A stretch of 38,841 nucleotides of DNA from Gammaproteobacteria bacterium (GTDB lineage: Bacteria; Pseudomonadota; Gammaproteobacteria; Pseudomonadales; Pseudomonadaceae), in assembly GCA_012728415.1 (NCBI GenBank), contig JAAYFD010000033.1, forward strand, positions 1-38,841, read 5' to 3'. The notes under the pieces are model-generated. The model was not told the DNA's origin. It saw nothing but the letters and a program-made list of their open reading frames with translations, and searched no databases. Every line of letters starts with the position of its first letter. Positions within the stretch are counted from its first letter, which is position 1. The position numbers and the translations under genes were made by a program. Positions 1 through 12,775 of the stretch are shown in pieces.

Positions 1-144
1 GGCCACAAGGCATTCACCCAAACTGCCAACCATGTGGCCATCCGGGGTGAAGTGCCTACCCGGGAACATAGCCTCCAACTCATTGACCGTGGCATAGAGC
101 TGGGTGACCAAGCCCCGGAATTTATCGTGATCGATCATAGACAT
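1..144 (-). CDS. DUF6998-like protein, N-terminal part only
   Basis: The open frame begins with ATG at 144 and runs off the left edge, giving 48 residues that start MSMIDHDKF. The stretch 'LEAMFPGRHFTPDGHMVGSLGE' region (residues about 23-45) resembles, from memory, the start of DUF6998-type proteins, which carry a FPGR-x-FTPDGHxVGSxGE signature and are found in accessory or defence-like contexts. Function is unknown. A second in-frame ATG lies two codons downstream. Whether the gene is intact cannot be judged because the rest lies outside the window. It sits next to a decayed antitoxin fragment and repeats, which suggests an accessory region. Confidence 0.6.
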   Translation of the reverse strand, partial: MSMIDHDKFRGLVTQLYATVNELEAMFPGRHFTPDGHMVGSLGECLVA

Positions 145-359
145 TTAACATGTATTAGGCCGCCTTCCACATAAGCCAATCATCGTGAAGGCGGTATAAC
201 CCGATGCGGCCAAATTTTAAGCCACCCAATTAAAGCGCAACGATCAAGCATTTACAACACTCTGCGTCTGGTCAAATCATTTTGTGTGACCCAACACTAC
301 ACAGCCCCCATTCACGGCATACAAGACTGCTTATGGCCGCGGATGGAGCCGGATTAAAA

Positions 360-470
360 TCAGCTATCACTGACATCGCCTTCAGCCCGAAGGCGCTCCA
401 CCAGCCACACCTTGAAGATTGATTGACGGGTAACACCAGTGCGTGCTGCCTCACGATCCAGTGCTTGTCA
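360..470 (-). pseudogene. Remnant of a CopG/BrnA-type antitoxin (C-terminal part)
   Basis: Reading the minus strand from 467 to a TGA at 360-362 gives 35 residues beginning QALDREAARTGVTRQS and continuing into IFKVWLVERLRAEG. This matches the ribbon-helix-helix C-terminal pattern of BrnA/CopG-like antitoxins (LDREAxxxGVTRQSxIKxWLAERL), in which the protein binds its own operator and neutralises a toxin. The frame is closed immediately upstream by a TGA at 468-470, so the N-terminal strand that contacts DNA is missing. I see no start codon and no toxin next to it. It is best read as a decayed toxin-antitoxin remnant; the family match is from memory of the motif. Confidence 0.55.
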
Positions 471-542
471 GCAGTCTTGCCTAGGGAAACTGTGTTGCCA
501 TTACCACCCTATCCCCAGCCTCGCGGTGTTGCAAATTGCAGG

Positions 543-863
543 ATGTATCAGAGCAGCGGGCGAGACCGGAGCAAAGCATTAGCTGTCAGTTTTGAGCTTG
601 CTCAAAATGGCAGCGTCAGCTTTGCGCAGTGTCCCGCCCGCGGCCCAGGCACAATCTCAAGCTAAATCACCTAGACCCTGCGACTGCGCGCAGGGTGACA
701 GATTCGGGATTCGAGCAGAATGGAAAGCTCGAATTGCGCAGAATGTATCAAGGCCACGGGCGAGACCGAAGCAAAGCATTAGCTGTCAGCTTTGAGCTTG
801 CTCAAAGTGGCAGCGTCAGCTTTGCGTAGTGTCCCGCCCGCGGCCCGGGCACAAGCCCAATTA
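543..863 (+). repeat. Two tandem ~122-bp structured repeats
   Basis: Two directly repeated units (543-665 and 743-863) are about 88-90% identical by eye. Each has outer arms GCGGGCGAGAC and GTGTCCCGCCCGC, a second stem GCAAAGC/GCTTTGC, and an inner hairpin of GCTGTCA, TTTGAG, CTTG loop, CTCAAA and GGCAGC. Between them lies a degenerate ATTCTGCG/CGCAGAAT-type motif (676-704). Short frames across this stretch are low-complexity by-products of the repeat and are not supported as genes. The same inner hairpin appears at 21252-21303 and 25586-25640. The rest of 145-930 holds only the antitoxin remnant and the glyS terminator. Confidence 0.8.
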
Positions 864-925
864 ATAGCTATTCATAATGACCATCAAATAGCACTGATTT
901 AAGATTGACACCATGATTCACTTAC

Positions 926-955
926 AAAAAAGCCCATCGGATTCGATGGGCTTTT
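926..955 (-). terminator. Rho-independent terminator of glyQS
   Basis: An 8-bp perfect stem (GCCCATCG at 932-939 and CGATGGGC at 944-951) with a GATT loop lies about 55 bases past the glyS stop. On the minus strand it is followed by a run of six T. Confidence 0.9.
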
Positions 956-1005
956 CAGGTTCGCAATAGACCCTGCGACTACGCACAGGGGTGGCAAGGG
1001 CGATG

Positions 1006-3051
1006 TCAACCCAGCACGGAAACATCCGCCACACTGAGGAACAGCCCACGCAGCTGCGCCAGCAAAGCATGGCGGTTGGCACGCACGGCGCTGTCCTCGG
1101 CATTCACCATGACATCATCAAAGAAGGCATCCACCGGCTGTTGCAGCTGCGCCAGACGGGTCAGGATGCCGGTGTAGTCATGGGCAGCAGCCAGCGGAGC
1201 CACATCCTGCTGCGCCTGTTGCAGGGCGGCAAACAGCGCCTTTTCTGCCGGTTCGGCCAACAGAGACTCTTGCACCTGGCCACTCTCGGCGTCACCCAAT
1301 ACATTGGACACCCGCTTATTGGCGGCAGCCAGCGCTTCGGCTTCGCTCAGGCTGCGGAAGTGCTGTACCGCCTGCACCCGCTGGTCAAAATCCAGCGGCG
1401 AGTCGGGATGTACGGCACGCACGGCCTGGTAAACACTGACCTCGATACCAGCATCCTCGTAGCGGGCACGCAAACGGTCAAAGACAAAATCATGCACCTG
1501 CGCCAGCAGGCCATCGGTCTTGATGCGTGAACCATACTGATCAATAGCAGCCTGCAACAGCGGAGTCAGCGGCTGCTCCAGCTCTTTCTCAATCAGGATA
1601 CGCAGCACACCCAATGCGGCACGACGCAGTGCGTAAGGGTCGCGGCTACCTGTGGGCAGCATGCCAACACCAAAGATGCCCACAAGGGTATCGATCTTGT
1701 CAGCCACCGCCACTGCAGCACCGGTCAGGGTGGCTGGCAGTTCGGCACCGGCACCACGCGGCATATACTGCTCGTTCAGTGCCACCGCCACGTCACCGGG
1801 CTCGTTGTTCAGCTGTGCATAGTAGTAGCCGGCAATACCCTGCATTTCCGGGTACTCGCCAACCATGGCGGTAGCCAGGTCACACTTGGACAGAATACCG
1901 GCACGAGCGGCGTGTTCGGCGTTACCGCCAACTTGACTGGCCACCTGTGCGGCTAGCGCGGATACACGCTCGGCTTTTTCATACACAGTGCCCAGCTCAG
2001 CCTGGAAAACCACGTTTTTCAGCAGTTCATTGAAGCTTTCCAGCGACTGCTTCTGGTCCTGCAGATAGAAGAACTCGGCATCGCTCAGGCGTGGACGGAT
2101 CACTTTTTCGTTACCGGATACCACCTGCGCCGGGTCCTTGCTTTCCAGGTTGGCGACGGTGATAAAGCGCGGCAAAAGCTTGCCTTCGTCATCCACCAGA
2201 CAGAAATAGCGCTGGTCATCCTGCATGGTGGCGATCAGGGCTTCTTGCGGCACCTGCAGGAAGTGTTCTTCAAACGAGCACACCAGCGGCACCGGCCACT
2301 CGACCAGCGAGGTGACCTCGTCCAGCAGGCTGGACGGCATGATGGCCTGACCCTGCTCGGCCTTGGCCAGTTCCTGTACGCGCTGTTCAATCAGGTTGCG
2401 GCGCTCGCCAAAATCGGCCAGCACTTTGGCCGCCCGCAAGCTGTCCAGATAGTCGGACGGACGGGCAATACTGACATCTTCGTTATGGTGGAAGCGGTGG
2501 CCACGGGACAGGCGTCCGGCCTGCTGGCTAAGGATGGTGCAATCCACCACTTGCTCGCCCAGCAGCATCACCAGCCACTGGGTCGGGCGGACAAATTCTT
2601 CGCGGCGGGCACCCCAGCGCATGCGCTTGGGAATCGGCAACTTGTCCAGCGACTGCTCGACAATACTAGGCAACAGCCCGATGGTTGGCTGGCCGGCAAT
2701 CTGCTGTACAAAGCGCAGCTTGGGACCACTACGGTCGATGGCATCCAGCTCAACACCGCAGCGTCGGGCAAAGCCCAGCGCAGCCTTGGTGGGGTTGCCA
2801 TCGGCATCAAAGGCGGCCTGCACGGGCGGGCCATCCATTGTTTGTTCACGGTCGGCCTGGCGCACGGCCAGCTGTTCAATCATAACCGCCAGACGGCGCG
2901 GTGCAGCATAGCTATGCACCTTGCCATGGGCCAGGCCAGCGGCTTGCAAGCCGGCCACGATGCCGTCAGTAAATGCTTGGGACAGGGTTTTCAGCGCCTT
3001 GGGTGGCAGCTCTTCGGTACCCAGTTCAACCAGAAAATCCTGTGTGCTCAT
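1006..3051 (-). CDS. glyS: Glycine--tRNA ligase beta subunit
   Basis: This 681-residue protein is the beta subunit of the heterotetrameric bacterial glycyl-tRNA synthetase, which charges tRNA-Gly in the cytosol. The start [20 protein letters not shown] is the classic GlyS N-terminus, and the length is within a few residues of Pseudomonas GlyS. The C-terminal 100 residues form the DALR-type anticodon-binding region. The ATG at 3051 overlaps the glyQ stop in an ATGA arrangement and is preceded by GGAG at 8 bases, so the two subunits are translationally coupled. A strong terminator follows at 926-955. Identification is firm. Confidence 0.98.
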   Translation of the reverse strand: MSTQDFLVELGTEELPPKALKTLSQAFTDGIVAGLQAAGLAHGKVHSYAAPRRLAVMIEQLAVRQADREQTMDGPPVQAAFDADGNPTKAALGFARRCGVELDAIDRSGPKLRFVQQIAGQPTIGLLPSIVEQSLDKLPIPKRMRWGARREEFVRPTQWLVMLLGEQVVDCTILSQQAGRLSRGHRFHHNEDVSIARPSDYLDSLRAAKVLADFGERRNLIEQRVQELAKAEQGQAIMPSSLLDEVTSLVEWPVPLVCSFEEHFLQVPQEALIATMQDDQRYFCLVDDEGKLLPRFITVANLESKDPAQVVSGNEKVIRPRLSDAEFFYLQDQKQSLESFNELLKNVVFQAELGTVYEKAERVSALAAQVASQVGGNAEHAARAGILSKCDLATAMVGEYPEMQGIAGYYYAQLNNEPGDVAVALNEQYMPRGAGAELPATLTGAAVAVADKIDTLVGIFGVGMLPTGSRDPYALRRAALGVLRILIEKELEQPLTPLLQAAIDQYGSRIKTDGLLAQVHDFVFDRLRARYEDAGIEVSVYQAVRAVHPDSPLDFDQRVQAVQHFRSLSEAEALAAANKRVSNVLGDAESGQVQESLLAEPAEKALFAALQQAQQDVAPLAAAHDYTGILTRLAQLQQPVDAFFDDVMVNAEDSAVRANRHALLAQLRGLFLSVADVSVLG

Positions 3052-3995
3052 TGTTCTGTCTCCAGCCTGGCCAGTACTTCATCACGCAAGTGTTCCGGTG
3101 CCATGGGGAAGCCCAGTTTGGCGCGGGCCTGCAGGTAGCTCTGCGCCACGGCACGGGCCAATTCCCGTACACGCAGGATATAGCGCTGACGTTCGGTCAC
3201 GGAGATGGCGCGGCGCGCATCCAGCAGGTTGAAGGTGTGCGATGCCTTGAGCACCATCTCGTAGGTGGGCAATGGCAGGTCCAGCGCAATCAGGCGGTTG
3301 GCTTCGCTTTCATAGAAGTCAAACAGCTCAAACAGCTTGTCTACGTTGGCGTGCTCGAAGTTGTAGGTCGATTGCTCCACCTCGTTTTGGTGGAACACAT
3401 CGCCATAGGTAACCTTGCCGAACGGGCCATCGGAGTAAACCAGATCGTAAACCGAATCGACACCCTGCAGGTACATGGCCAGGCGCTCCAGACCATAGGT
3501 GATCTCGCCGGTAACCGGATAGCATTCAACGCCGCCGACCTGCTGGAAGTAGGTGAACTGGGTCACCTCCATGCCGTTGAGCCAGACTTCCCAACCCAGC
3601 CCCCAGGCACCCAGCGTGGGCGATTCCCAGTTGTCTTCAACAAAACGGATATCGTGCACCAGCGGATCAACGCCGATATGGCGCAGCGACTCAAGGTACA
3701 GCTCTTGAATGTTGTCGGGATTGGGCTTGAGCACCACCTGAAATTGATAGTAGTGCTGCAAGCGGTTGGGGTTGTCGCCGTAGCGGCCATCGGTGGGACG
3801 GCGCGAAGGCTGCACATAGGCGGAGTTCCAGGTCTCCGGGCCGATGGCTCGCAGGAAGGTGGCAGTGTGAAAGGTGCCTGCACCCATTTCCATGTCGTAG
3901 GGTTGCAGCACCACGCAGCCCTGCTCGGCCCAGAAGCTTTGCAAGGCAAGGATCAGGTCCTGAAAGGTGCGCGGGGCGGGGTTGGTCTGGTTCAC
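3048..3995 (-). CDS. glyQ: Glycine--tRNA ligase alpha subunit
   Basis: This is the catalytic alpha subunit of the (alpha-beta)2 glycyl-tRNA synthetase (class II). The sequence [20 protein letters not shown] near the N-terminus, [20 protein letters not shown] and the [20 protein letters not shown] stretch are characteristic of GlyQ. I place the start at the GTG at 3993-3995 ([12 protein letters not shown]), which yields 315 residues, the usual length in Pseudomonas. The frame is open a further 43 codons upstream to an ATG at 4124, but those residues do not resemble GlyQ. It is the first gene of the glyQ-glyS operon and overlaps glyS by 4 bases. Confidence 0.97.
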   Translation of the reverse strand: MNQTNPAPRTFQDLILALQSFWAEQGCVVLQPYDMEMGAGTFHTATFLRAIGPETWNSAYVQPSRRPTDGRYGDNPNRLQHYYQFQVVLKPNPDNIQELYLESLRHIGVDPLVHDIRFVEDNWESPTLGAWGLGWEVWLNGMEVTQFTYFQQVGGVECYPVTGEITYGLERLAMYLQGVDSVYDLVYSDGPFGKVTYGDVFHQNEVEQSTYNFEHANVDKLFELFDFYESEANRLIALDLPLPTYEMVLKASHTFNLLDARRAISVTERQRYILRVRELARAVAQSYLQARAKLGFPMAPEHLRDEVLARLETEQ

Positions 3996-4121
3996 GTTGT
4001 TGATCCGTAGAAAAGGATTGGCAGAAAACGGCAAGTATAGCCTAGTTTCGCTATCGACCGAAGGGCGGCAGGCCAGCCGCTTGCGGACCCTTTGGCGGTC
4101 AGCGGGCGAACGCTGCATGAC

Positions 4122-4165
4122 CAAAAGAAAACACCAGCCAGCCCTGGTATCAAAAACAGGGCCGG
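4122..4165 (-). terminator. Probable terminator after yheV
   Basis: CCAGCCCTG at 4138-4146 pairs with CAGGGCCGG at 4157-4165 (9 bp with one G-U pair). On the minus strand it is followed after a few bases by the T-rich tract GTTTTCTTTTGG. It lies just beyond the yheV stop and upstream of glyQ. Confidence 0.55.
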
Positions 4166-4177
4166 GTATACGACAGG

Positions 4178-4456
4178 CTAGTCGTCGTTTTGTTTTTTTA
4201 GCTTGGGATTAGGGAAAAACTGCATGGGCTTGGCAGCTTTTTTCACCTTGGGTTTGTCCTGGTTGACCCGGGTCGGCAGCTCCAGTGGTACCGACTGACC
4301 AAACTCGTTAAGCGAGTCGGCAAAGCCGCAACGAATACAGTCACGGAACTGGGTGCCGTCGACAGTCCACATACGGATGGTATCCATCGCCTCACAAGCT
4401 GGGCATACAGCGCTGGCGATGAATTGTTTTTTGGTGGCGGGTTGTTCGGTTGTCAT
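4178..4456 (-). CDS. yheV: YheV family putative zinc-ribbon protein
   Basis: This small 92-residue protein has two CxxC pairs, [10 protein letters not shown] near residue 18 and [13 protein letters not shown] near residue 40, which would form a four-cysteine zinc ribbon. The order and the phrase CPACxxxDxxxMW followed by RxCxxCGxxDxLNE fit the YheV family, whose function is unknown. The tail is rich in Lys and Pro ([21 protein letters not shown]). I chose the ATG at 4456 ([12 protein letters not shown]), which has GGA about 9 bases upstream; the frame extends 19 codons further but without family resemblance. In Pseudomonas the gene commonly neighbours prlC, as it does here. Confidence 0.85.
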   Translation of the reverse strand: MTTEQPATKKQFIASAVCPACEAMDTIRMWTVDGTQFRDCIRCGFADSLNEFGQSVPLELPTRVNQDKPKVKKAAKPMQFFPNPKLKKQNDD

Positions 4457-4508
4457 GGGGTTTGTTCCGGGTTTGAAGGTTTTCAAGGCAGTTTCGAATC
4501 TGGTTACG

Positions 4509-4610
4509 GTCACGGCTGAAGCCGCTCCTACAGTCCTGTACGAGCCACTTCAGTGGCGACCCATAGCATAAACCAGCTGCCCAAGGTCGCGGCTAAAGCC
4601 GCTCTTACAG
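4509..4610. repeat. Cluster of three REP sequences
   Basis: Three ~25-base palindromic units are present: GTCACGGCTGAAGCCGCTCC at 4509-4528 extending to 4533, an inverted unit at 4537-4561 (complement GGTCGCCACTGAAGTGGCTC), and GTCGCGGCTAAAGCCGCTCT at 4586-4605 extending to 4610. They follow the Pseudomonas REP form in which a GTCGCGGCT-N-AAGCCGC hairpin is followed by TCCTACA. The last unit abuts the prlC stop codon. Such units are extragenic and often stabilise transcripts or bind IHF/gyrase. Confidence 0.85.
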
Positions 4611-7912
<3,302 letters not shown>

Positions 7913-7913
7913 C

Positions 7914-8738
7914 ATGCAAAAATACGCCGTATTTGGCAACCCCATTGCCCACAGCCAGTCCCCTTTTATTCACGGCCTGTTTGCGCAGCAAACCGGGCTA
8001 CAGCTGTCCTATGAAGCCCTGCTCGCGCCACTGGATGACTTTGCCGGCAGCCTGCAGGTGTTTTTTGCCAGTGGCGGTTGCGGAGCCAATATTACTGTTC
8101 CCTTCAAGGAACAGGCCTTCGCCCTGGCCGGGGAGCTTAGCGAGCGCGCCCGCCGTGCTGGCGCGGTCAACACTCTGATCAAGCTGAAAGACGGTCGCAT
8201 CCGTGGCGACAACACCGACGGCGCCGGCCTGGTCAGTGACCTGCTGCAAAACGGTGTGACGCTGGCTGGCCAGCGCATCCTGTTACTGGGTGCCGGAGGT
8301 GCTGCCCGCGGCGTGCTGGAGCCCCTGCTGGCCCAACAGCCAGCCGAGCTGGCCATCGCCAACCGCACGGTTAAAAGGGCCGAGCAGCTGGCCGCCGAGT
8401 TCGCTGACCTGGGTCCGGTTGTTGCCTGTGGCTTTGACTGGATTGACGCGCCAGCCGACCTGATAATCAATGCCACGTCGGCCAGCCTGAATGACGAACT
8501 GCCCCCTCTGGCTCCAACCTTGATCAAGCCCGGCCACACCCTTTGTTACGACATGATGTATGGCAAAGATACCACTGCATTTAACCGCTGGGCCCAGCTC
8601 CTGGAAGCAGCCGGCACACTGGACGGCCTGGGCATGCTGGTCGGCCAGGCAGCCGAGTCCTTCTACCTGTGGACCGGCCTGCGGCCCGATACCGCTCCTG
8701 TGCTGCAAGCATTGCGAGACCGCCTTGCGGGCAGCTAA
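7914..8738 (+). CDS. aroE: Shikimate dehydrogenase (NADP+)
   Basis: AroE reduces 3-dehydroshikimate to shikimate with NADPH in aromatic amino acid synthesis. It starts [20 protein letters not shown], the shikimate-binding SxS region, followed by the catalytic [11 protein letters not shown] segment with its Lys, and the NADP-binding GAGGAARGV motif near residue 125. The NRT at about residue 148 is the usual NADP-phosphate contact. The end [16 protein letters not shown] is the typical C-terminus. At 274 residues it has the expected size. It lies one base after hemF and three bases before tsaC. Confidence 0.97.
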   Translation: MQKYAVFGNPIAHSQSPFIHGLFAQQTGLQLSYEALLAPLDDFAGSLQVFFASGGCGANITVPFKEQAFALAGELSERARRAGAVNTLIKLKDGRIRGDNTDGAGLVSDLLQNGVTLAGQRILLLGAGGAARGVLEPLLAQQPAELAIANRTVKRAEQLAAEFADLGPVVACGFDWIDAPADLIINATSASLNDELPPLAPTLIKPGHTLCYDMMYGKDTTAFNRWAQLLEAAGTLDGLGMLVGQAAESFYLWTGLRPDTAPVLQALRDRLAGS

Positions 8739-8741
8739 ACC

Positions 8742-9293
8742 ATGATCAGCCGCTGGCAACTGCATCGGGCTGTACAAACCATCCGCAAGGGTGGTGTGAT
8801 TGCCTACCCAACCGAAGCAGTCTGGGGACTGGGTTGCGACCCGTGGAATAAACAGGCAGTACAACGCATTCTCGACATCAAACAACGGCCAGTGCACAAA
8901 GGCCTGATTCTGGTTACGGCCGAGATCAAGCAGCTGGCCTGGCTGTTGGAAGGGCTGACAACGGAACAGCGGCAACTGCTGGAAGCCAGCTGGCCCGGGC
9001 CCAATACCTGGCTGGTACCACATCTTGGCCGGGTACCAACGTGGATCAGCGGTCAGCACGCCAGCGTTGCCGTGCGCGTCAGCAGTCACCCGCTGGTACA
9101 GACCCTGTGCCAGCTGACCGGCCCGCTGGTCTCCACCTCGGCCAACCCGACCAAGCATCCGGCAGCCACCAGCAGGCTACATATTGAACAATACTTTCAC
9201 AACCAGCTAGATGCTGTGCTCAACGCCCCACTGGGTCACAGGCAGCAGCCCAGCACCATTCGCGACCTGGTTTCCGGCCAGGTACTGCGCTGA
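8742..9293 (+). CDS. tsaC: Threonylcarbamoyl-AMP synthase
   Basis: TsaC makes L-threonylcarbamoyladenylate from threonine, bicarbonate and ATP, the first step of the t6A37 modification of ANN-decoding tRNAs. The N-terminal [20 protein letters not shown] stretch is the family signature (KxR/SxxN-type basic pocket follows as [13 protein letters not shown]), and [13 protein letters not shown] is the C-terminal nucleotide-binding segment. At 183 residues it is the short TsaC form rather than the longer Sua5. It is the last gene of the hemF operon and converges on dprA. Confidence 0.93.
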   Translation: MISRWQLHRAVQTIRKGGVIAYPTEAVWGLGCDPWNKQAVQRILDIKQRPVHKGLILVTAEIKQLAWLLEGLTTEQRQLLEASWPGPNTWLVPHLGRVPTWISGQHASVAVRVSSHPLVQTLCQLTGPLVSTSANPTKHPAATSRLHIEQYFHNQLDAVLNAPLGHRQQPSTIRDLVSGQVLR

Positions 9294-9628
9294 CAGGCCG
9301 CCTCTTTAAAAGCTGCTGAGCATCCGGTTCAGCATCCTCATGCGGTATTGCATGCCACTGTCCGCTGGGTAGCTAATACCTCTCGGGGAAATCCTGTCAT
9401 ATGCACACAGCACCGTGCAGCCGCAAGACCCATAGCGCAAAGAGGCCTGTCACTGGCCCTGAAGCCGGGAGCAAACTTCACGTACAAAATACGCAAATAC
9501 ATCATCTTTTTTGTCATCTGCACCAAATAAAGTGCAGCTGCAGGCTCCATGACCGCTATACCCTATGGTTTTACTGCATTACGCGTGGAGCAACGAATTT
9601 TGAACTGATACAGTTACCCGTCTTTTGG
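9294..9628. other. tsaC-dprA convergent gap
   Basis: This 335-base gap lies between the two convergent stop codons. It contains only short weakly coding frames on both strands, none with a recognisable start signal or family. I see no clear terminator hairpin with a T tract and no RNA gene. Confidence 0.4.
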
Positions 9629-10720
9629 CTACGCCAGGAAAAACCATTGTCCGCCATGCTGGCGGATACGACCGTCGATTTCCAGATTGGTCAGCTCGGT
9701 CAGCAGCTCGCTAATTTCCACATTCAGCTGCATGGCCAGGTCCTCGGTATTCAGCGGCTGACTGCGTAACAGGTCAGTCACCGGATGCCGCTCATGCGTA
9801 TCTGCCGCCTCGACCGTATCTGGCGGCAATTGTTGCCAGTGCTGCCACTGTTCCAGAATATCCTGTACGGTCTCGACCAGGAACGCGCCTTCACGGATGA
9901 GTTGATGACAACCCTTGCTGCCCGGGTAGTGCACCGAGCCCGGAATGGCAAAGACATCACGGCCCTGCTCTGCCGCATAACGAGCAGTAATCAGCGAGCC
10001 GCTGCCTACACCCGCTTCAACCACCAGCACACCCAGTGACAGGCCACTGATAATGCGATTGCGTCTGGGAAAATGGCTGGCATGAGGACCGGTATCCAGC
10101 GGCAGCTCCGAAACCAGTGCGCCACCGTTTGCCACTATTTGCGCCTGCAGCTGCCGGTTGCTAGCCGGATAAGTGCGCAGCAAGCCAGTACCCACCACGG
10201 CCAGTGTCGGCCCGTGCCCGGCCAGCGCGCCGCGGTGGGCGGCGCTGTCGATACCCAGTGCCAGCCCACTGGTAATACAGCAGCCGCTGGCCGCCATGGT
10301 TTTGGCAAACTCGAAGGCCAGCTGTTCACCGGCCGGGCTGGCGTGACGGCTGCCAATAATGGCCAGCTGCGGCCGCTGCAACAGTTGCACATCACCCTGC
10401 ACAAACAGCACCGGAGGTGCTCCAGTGGTTTCACTTAGTAGCGCCGGATAATCCGGATCATCATGCAGCAGTACATGGCAGCCGTCTTTCTCCTGCCAGC
10501 GCAATGCACGCTCGGCTGCTGCCTGCAACGCTTGATCCTTTCTCGCCAAATTGGCGGCTTCAGGCAGGTTGAGCGCACGCCAGCCTGCGACTGGAGCACG
10601 AATGGCCGTACCGGCATCACCATAGAGCGCCAGCAGTTGCAAAAATCGTTGCGGGCCGATCCCTGGAAGGGAATTCAGCAGAAGCCGGGCACGCAGCTCG
10701 GCGACAGTGGAAATATTCAC
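9629..10720 (-). CDS. dprA: DNA-processing protein DprA
   Basis: DprA binds incoming single-stranded DNA during transformation and loads RecA. The Rossmann-like core is clear: IIGSRHASPAGEQLAFEFAK, then TSGLALGIDSAAHRGAL, VVGTGLLRTYPASNRQL, FPRRNRIISGLS and GSLITARYAAEQGRDVFAIPG. An N-terminal helix-hairpin-helix/SAM-like part (LLLNSLPGIGPQRFLQLL) precedes it, and residues about 310-363 form the DprA winged-helix tail. The start is GTG at 10720 with AGGAGG eight bases upstream. It follows the LysM gene by 85 bases, as in other pseudomonads. The product is full length, 363 residues. Confidence 0.96.
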   Translation of the reverse strand: MNISTVAELRARLLLNSLPGIGPQRFLQLLALYGDAGTAIRAPVAGWRALNLPEAANLARKDQALQAAAERALRWQEKDGCHVLLHDDPDYPALLSETTGAPPVLFVQGDVQLLQRPQLAIIGSRHASPAGEQLAFEFAKTMAASGCCITSGLALGIDSAAHRGALAGHGPTLAVVGTGLLRTYPASNRQLQAQIVANGGALVSELPLDTGPHASHFPRRNRIISGLSLGVLVVEAGVGSGSLITARYAAEQGRDVFAIPGSVHYPGSKGCHQLIREGAFLVETVQDILEQWQHWQQLPPDTVEAADTHERHPVTDLLRSQPLNTEDLAMQLNVEISELLTELTNLEIDGRIRQHGGQWFFLA

Positions 10721-10805
10721 GCAGTCAGCCTCCTAGCCGATGACTTCTTCCATAAAGCTGTTAGCAGGAAGCGGTGAAACCTTTAGCAGGCTTCACCGAC
10801 TACCG

Positions 10806-11864
10806 TTAATCAGGGCTTTTAACTTTGTCCATCACCCGCATTGGACGATTGGCTTCCATGACCAGCGCGTAGCTCAGACGCTCATATGGTCGAAACACCA
10901 CCAGCCTGCCGGCAAGCTCATCGGGCAACTTCAATAGCTGATTAGTTTCACGGTCTTTCACAGTTTCGCCAGTTTTATAGATAGACAGAGTGTGTCCCTC
11001 TTTAATACCGTCTTCATATCCTAGGTTGATCGTGACTACATCATATTTTCCTATCTGTGTCACTCCGCGCGGCACATCGAGAATTACTCCGCTGACATCC
11101 TCGCCTGGAGCCGAAAGCATAAAAAAGGGGCGAATTTGCCGTTCTTCAGTAGCAAACAGGCGATCTCCATTACGAATCTCCTGGGTGGTGCTCACCATAT
11201 CAACTGAGCCAACCCCCTGACTACCCCGGCGGTCATCGTCCAATTCTTGATCCGACCGCTCTACAACCTTGCCACTGGCGATATAATCAGCATTGATACC
11301 CAGAAAAGCCCCTGTTGTAGGGTCTGTATAAATTTTACCCTGACGAAAAAAATCATAGCTTTTTTCTTCTTCAATATCTCCCCTGACATAAACTCGATCA
11401 GGTGAACCAGCAACCACACGACCATCCTCACCGGCTATAACATAAGGCGCTGACTTGAAATCAGTTTCAGAGTCAACGATTCGGTTTCGCAACAAAAAAC
11501 TGTTAATCGCTTCCAACGGTATGGTTGGAATAATTTCAGCCATCGGTGTCCTGCGTACGCCAGGCGATAGCCTGATAGTCCCGTGGCTGTCACCACGACT
11601 CAATACCAACCGGGGCTTGCCGTCGATATATACCAGGCTGAGCACATCGCCGGGGTAAATCAGGTGCGGATTCTTCACTTGCGGGTTAGCATGCCAGATT
11701 TCTGGCCATTTCCAGGGCTGGCGCAAAAACTTTCCGGAAATGTCCCACAGGGTGTCACCCTTGACCACTGTATACTGGTCAGGGTGGTTGCTGTTAAGTT
11801 CGACGTTGGCCTGTGCTATACCGCCTGCAGCCAACAGCACCAGGGCGAGTAACGTTTTCCTCAT
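10806..11864 (-). CDS. LysM peptidoglycan-binding domain protein, exported
   Basis: A 352-residue secreted or periplasmic protein with an N-terminal signal peptide (MRKTLLALVLLAAGGIAQA, cleavage after about residue 19). A single LysM domain follows at about residues 29-80: DQYTVVKGDTLWDISGKFL, then NPHLIYPGDVLSLV. LysM binds N-acetylglucosamine-containing glycan such as peptidoglycan. The remaining 270 residues have no motif I recognise. The same gene stands beside dprA and divergent from def in P. aeruginosa. AAGGGA lies about 8 bases before the ATG. Its role is probably at the cell wall, but no enzymatic motif is visible. Confidence 0.9.
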   Translation of the reverse strand: MRKTLLALVLLAAGGIAQANVELNSNHPDQYTVVKGDTLWDISGKFLRQPWKWPEIWHANPQVKNPHLIYPGDVLSLVYIDGKPRLVLSRGDSHGTIRLSPGVRRTPMAEIIPTIPLEAINSFLLRNRIVDSETDFKSAPYVIAGEDGRVVAGSPDRVYVRGDIEEEKSYDFFRQGKIYTDPTTGAFLGINADYIASGKVVERSDQELDDDRRGSQGVGSVDMVSTTQEIRNGDRLFATEERQIRPFFMLSAPGEDVSGVILDVPRGVTQIGKYDVVTINLGYEDGIKEGHTLSIYKTGETVKDRETNQLLKLPDELAGRLVVFRPYERLSYALVMEANRPMRVMDKVKSPD

Positions 11865-12136
11865 GTGGTGATTCCCTTTGTCATGTGTTTTTGTTGTCCG
11901 CTACAAAGCCAACAACCTGTTTATTCGCTTATCCGTGCAGCCCTGCAAGCAGGCAGCCTGCGGGTACCAAGTCATGGCCGTCCGGTACTGAAACGGCGCC
12001 CGATCCCGTCGGCAAAACTTGCATCTGCTGTCAACAAACAGGCACAAGCCCATTGTTTTTGCAATAATGTACACCATATTAGCAGTGTAAACCGGATTTA
12101 TTCCATGCATAGGTCACACATACGACACAAAGATTT

Positions 12137-12646
12137 ATGGCCATTTTGAATATTCTTGAATACCCTGACCCGCGCCTGCGCACCCTGGCCCAGCCTGTGA
12201 CAGAGGTCAACGATGAAATCCGTCAGCTGATCGATGACATGTTCGAAACCATGTACGAGGCTCCGGGTATAGGTCTGGCTGCAACCCAGGTAGACGTTCA
12301 CAAACAGGTCATTGTCATGGACCTGTCCGAAGACAAAAACGAGCCACGGGTATTCATCAACCCTGTTATCGAAACGCTTACTGATGATGCCGGCCCATAT
12401 CAAGAAGGCTGCTTGTCAGTACCTGGTTTCTTTGAAGACGTTGACCGTCCACTGCGGGTGCGCGTCAAGGCGCTGGACCGCAATGGCAACCCCTTCGAGC
12501 TGGAAGCAGAAGGCTTGCTGGCCGTTTGCATTCAGCACGAATGCGACCACCTCAACGGCAAGCTGTTTGTCGATTACCTGTCGCGCCTCAAGCGTGACCG
12601 CATCCGCAAGAAGCTGGAAAAGCAACACAAACTGGAAGGCCGGTAA
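12137..12646 (+). CDS. def: Peptide deformylase
   Basis: Def removes the formyl group from the N-terminal methionine of nascent proteins, using a bound iron or zinc. All three motifs are present: GIGLAATQ (about residues 45-52), EGCLSVP (metal-ligand Cys near residue 92) and QHECDHLNG (His134, Glu135, His138). The start [15 protein letters not shown] is canonical and the 169-residue length is normal. No good ribosome-binding site is seen before the ATG. It is the first gene of def-fmt-rsmB and diverges from the LysM gene. Confidence 0.97.
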   Translation: MAILNILEYPDPRLRTLAQPVTEVNDEIRQLIDDMFETMYEAPGIGLAATQVDVHKQVIVMDLSEDKNEPRVFINPVIETLTDDAGPYQEGCLSVPGFFEDVDRPLRVRVKALDRNGNPFELEAEGLLAVCIQHECDHLNGKLFVDYLSRLKRDRIRKKLEKQHKLEGR

Positions 12647-12775
12647 CCGCAATTCATCAGCGAGGGAGCGGACCTGCCCGTGACAGCCATGCTGGCTGAC
12701 TTGCCTAGAGCCGGTCTCTGCTACACGCGCAGGCCTGCTCACACCAGCAAAACATACTCCCCATCAGGACACCCC

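Noticed and set aside
155-229. Minus-strand frame reading LGGLKFGRIGLYRLHDDWLM before a stop
   Set aside because: Only 24 codons, stopped upstream and without a start. It looks protein-like and may be another gene remnant, but I cannot place the family.
423-829. Three short plus-strand open frames in the left repeat region
   Set aside because: They translate the structured repeat itself (the same KALAVSFELAQ text appears twice), with no start signal or family.
2245-3138. Long open frame antisense to glyS
   Set aside because: It lies wholly opposite the well-identified glyS/glyQ genes and its composition (Gln/His/Gly rich) is that of an antisense shadow.
8283-9158. 291-codon frame antisense to aroE-tsaC
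   Set aside because: It crosses two genes with complete family signatures on the other strand.
9348-9550. Overlapping 60-70-codon frames on both strands in the tsaC-dprA gap
   Set aside because: No ribosome-binding site, no family resemblance, and low-quality composition.
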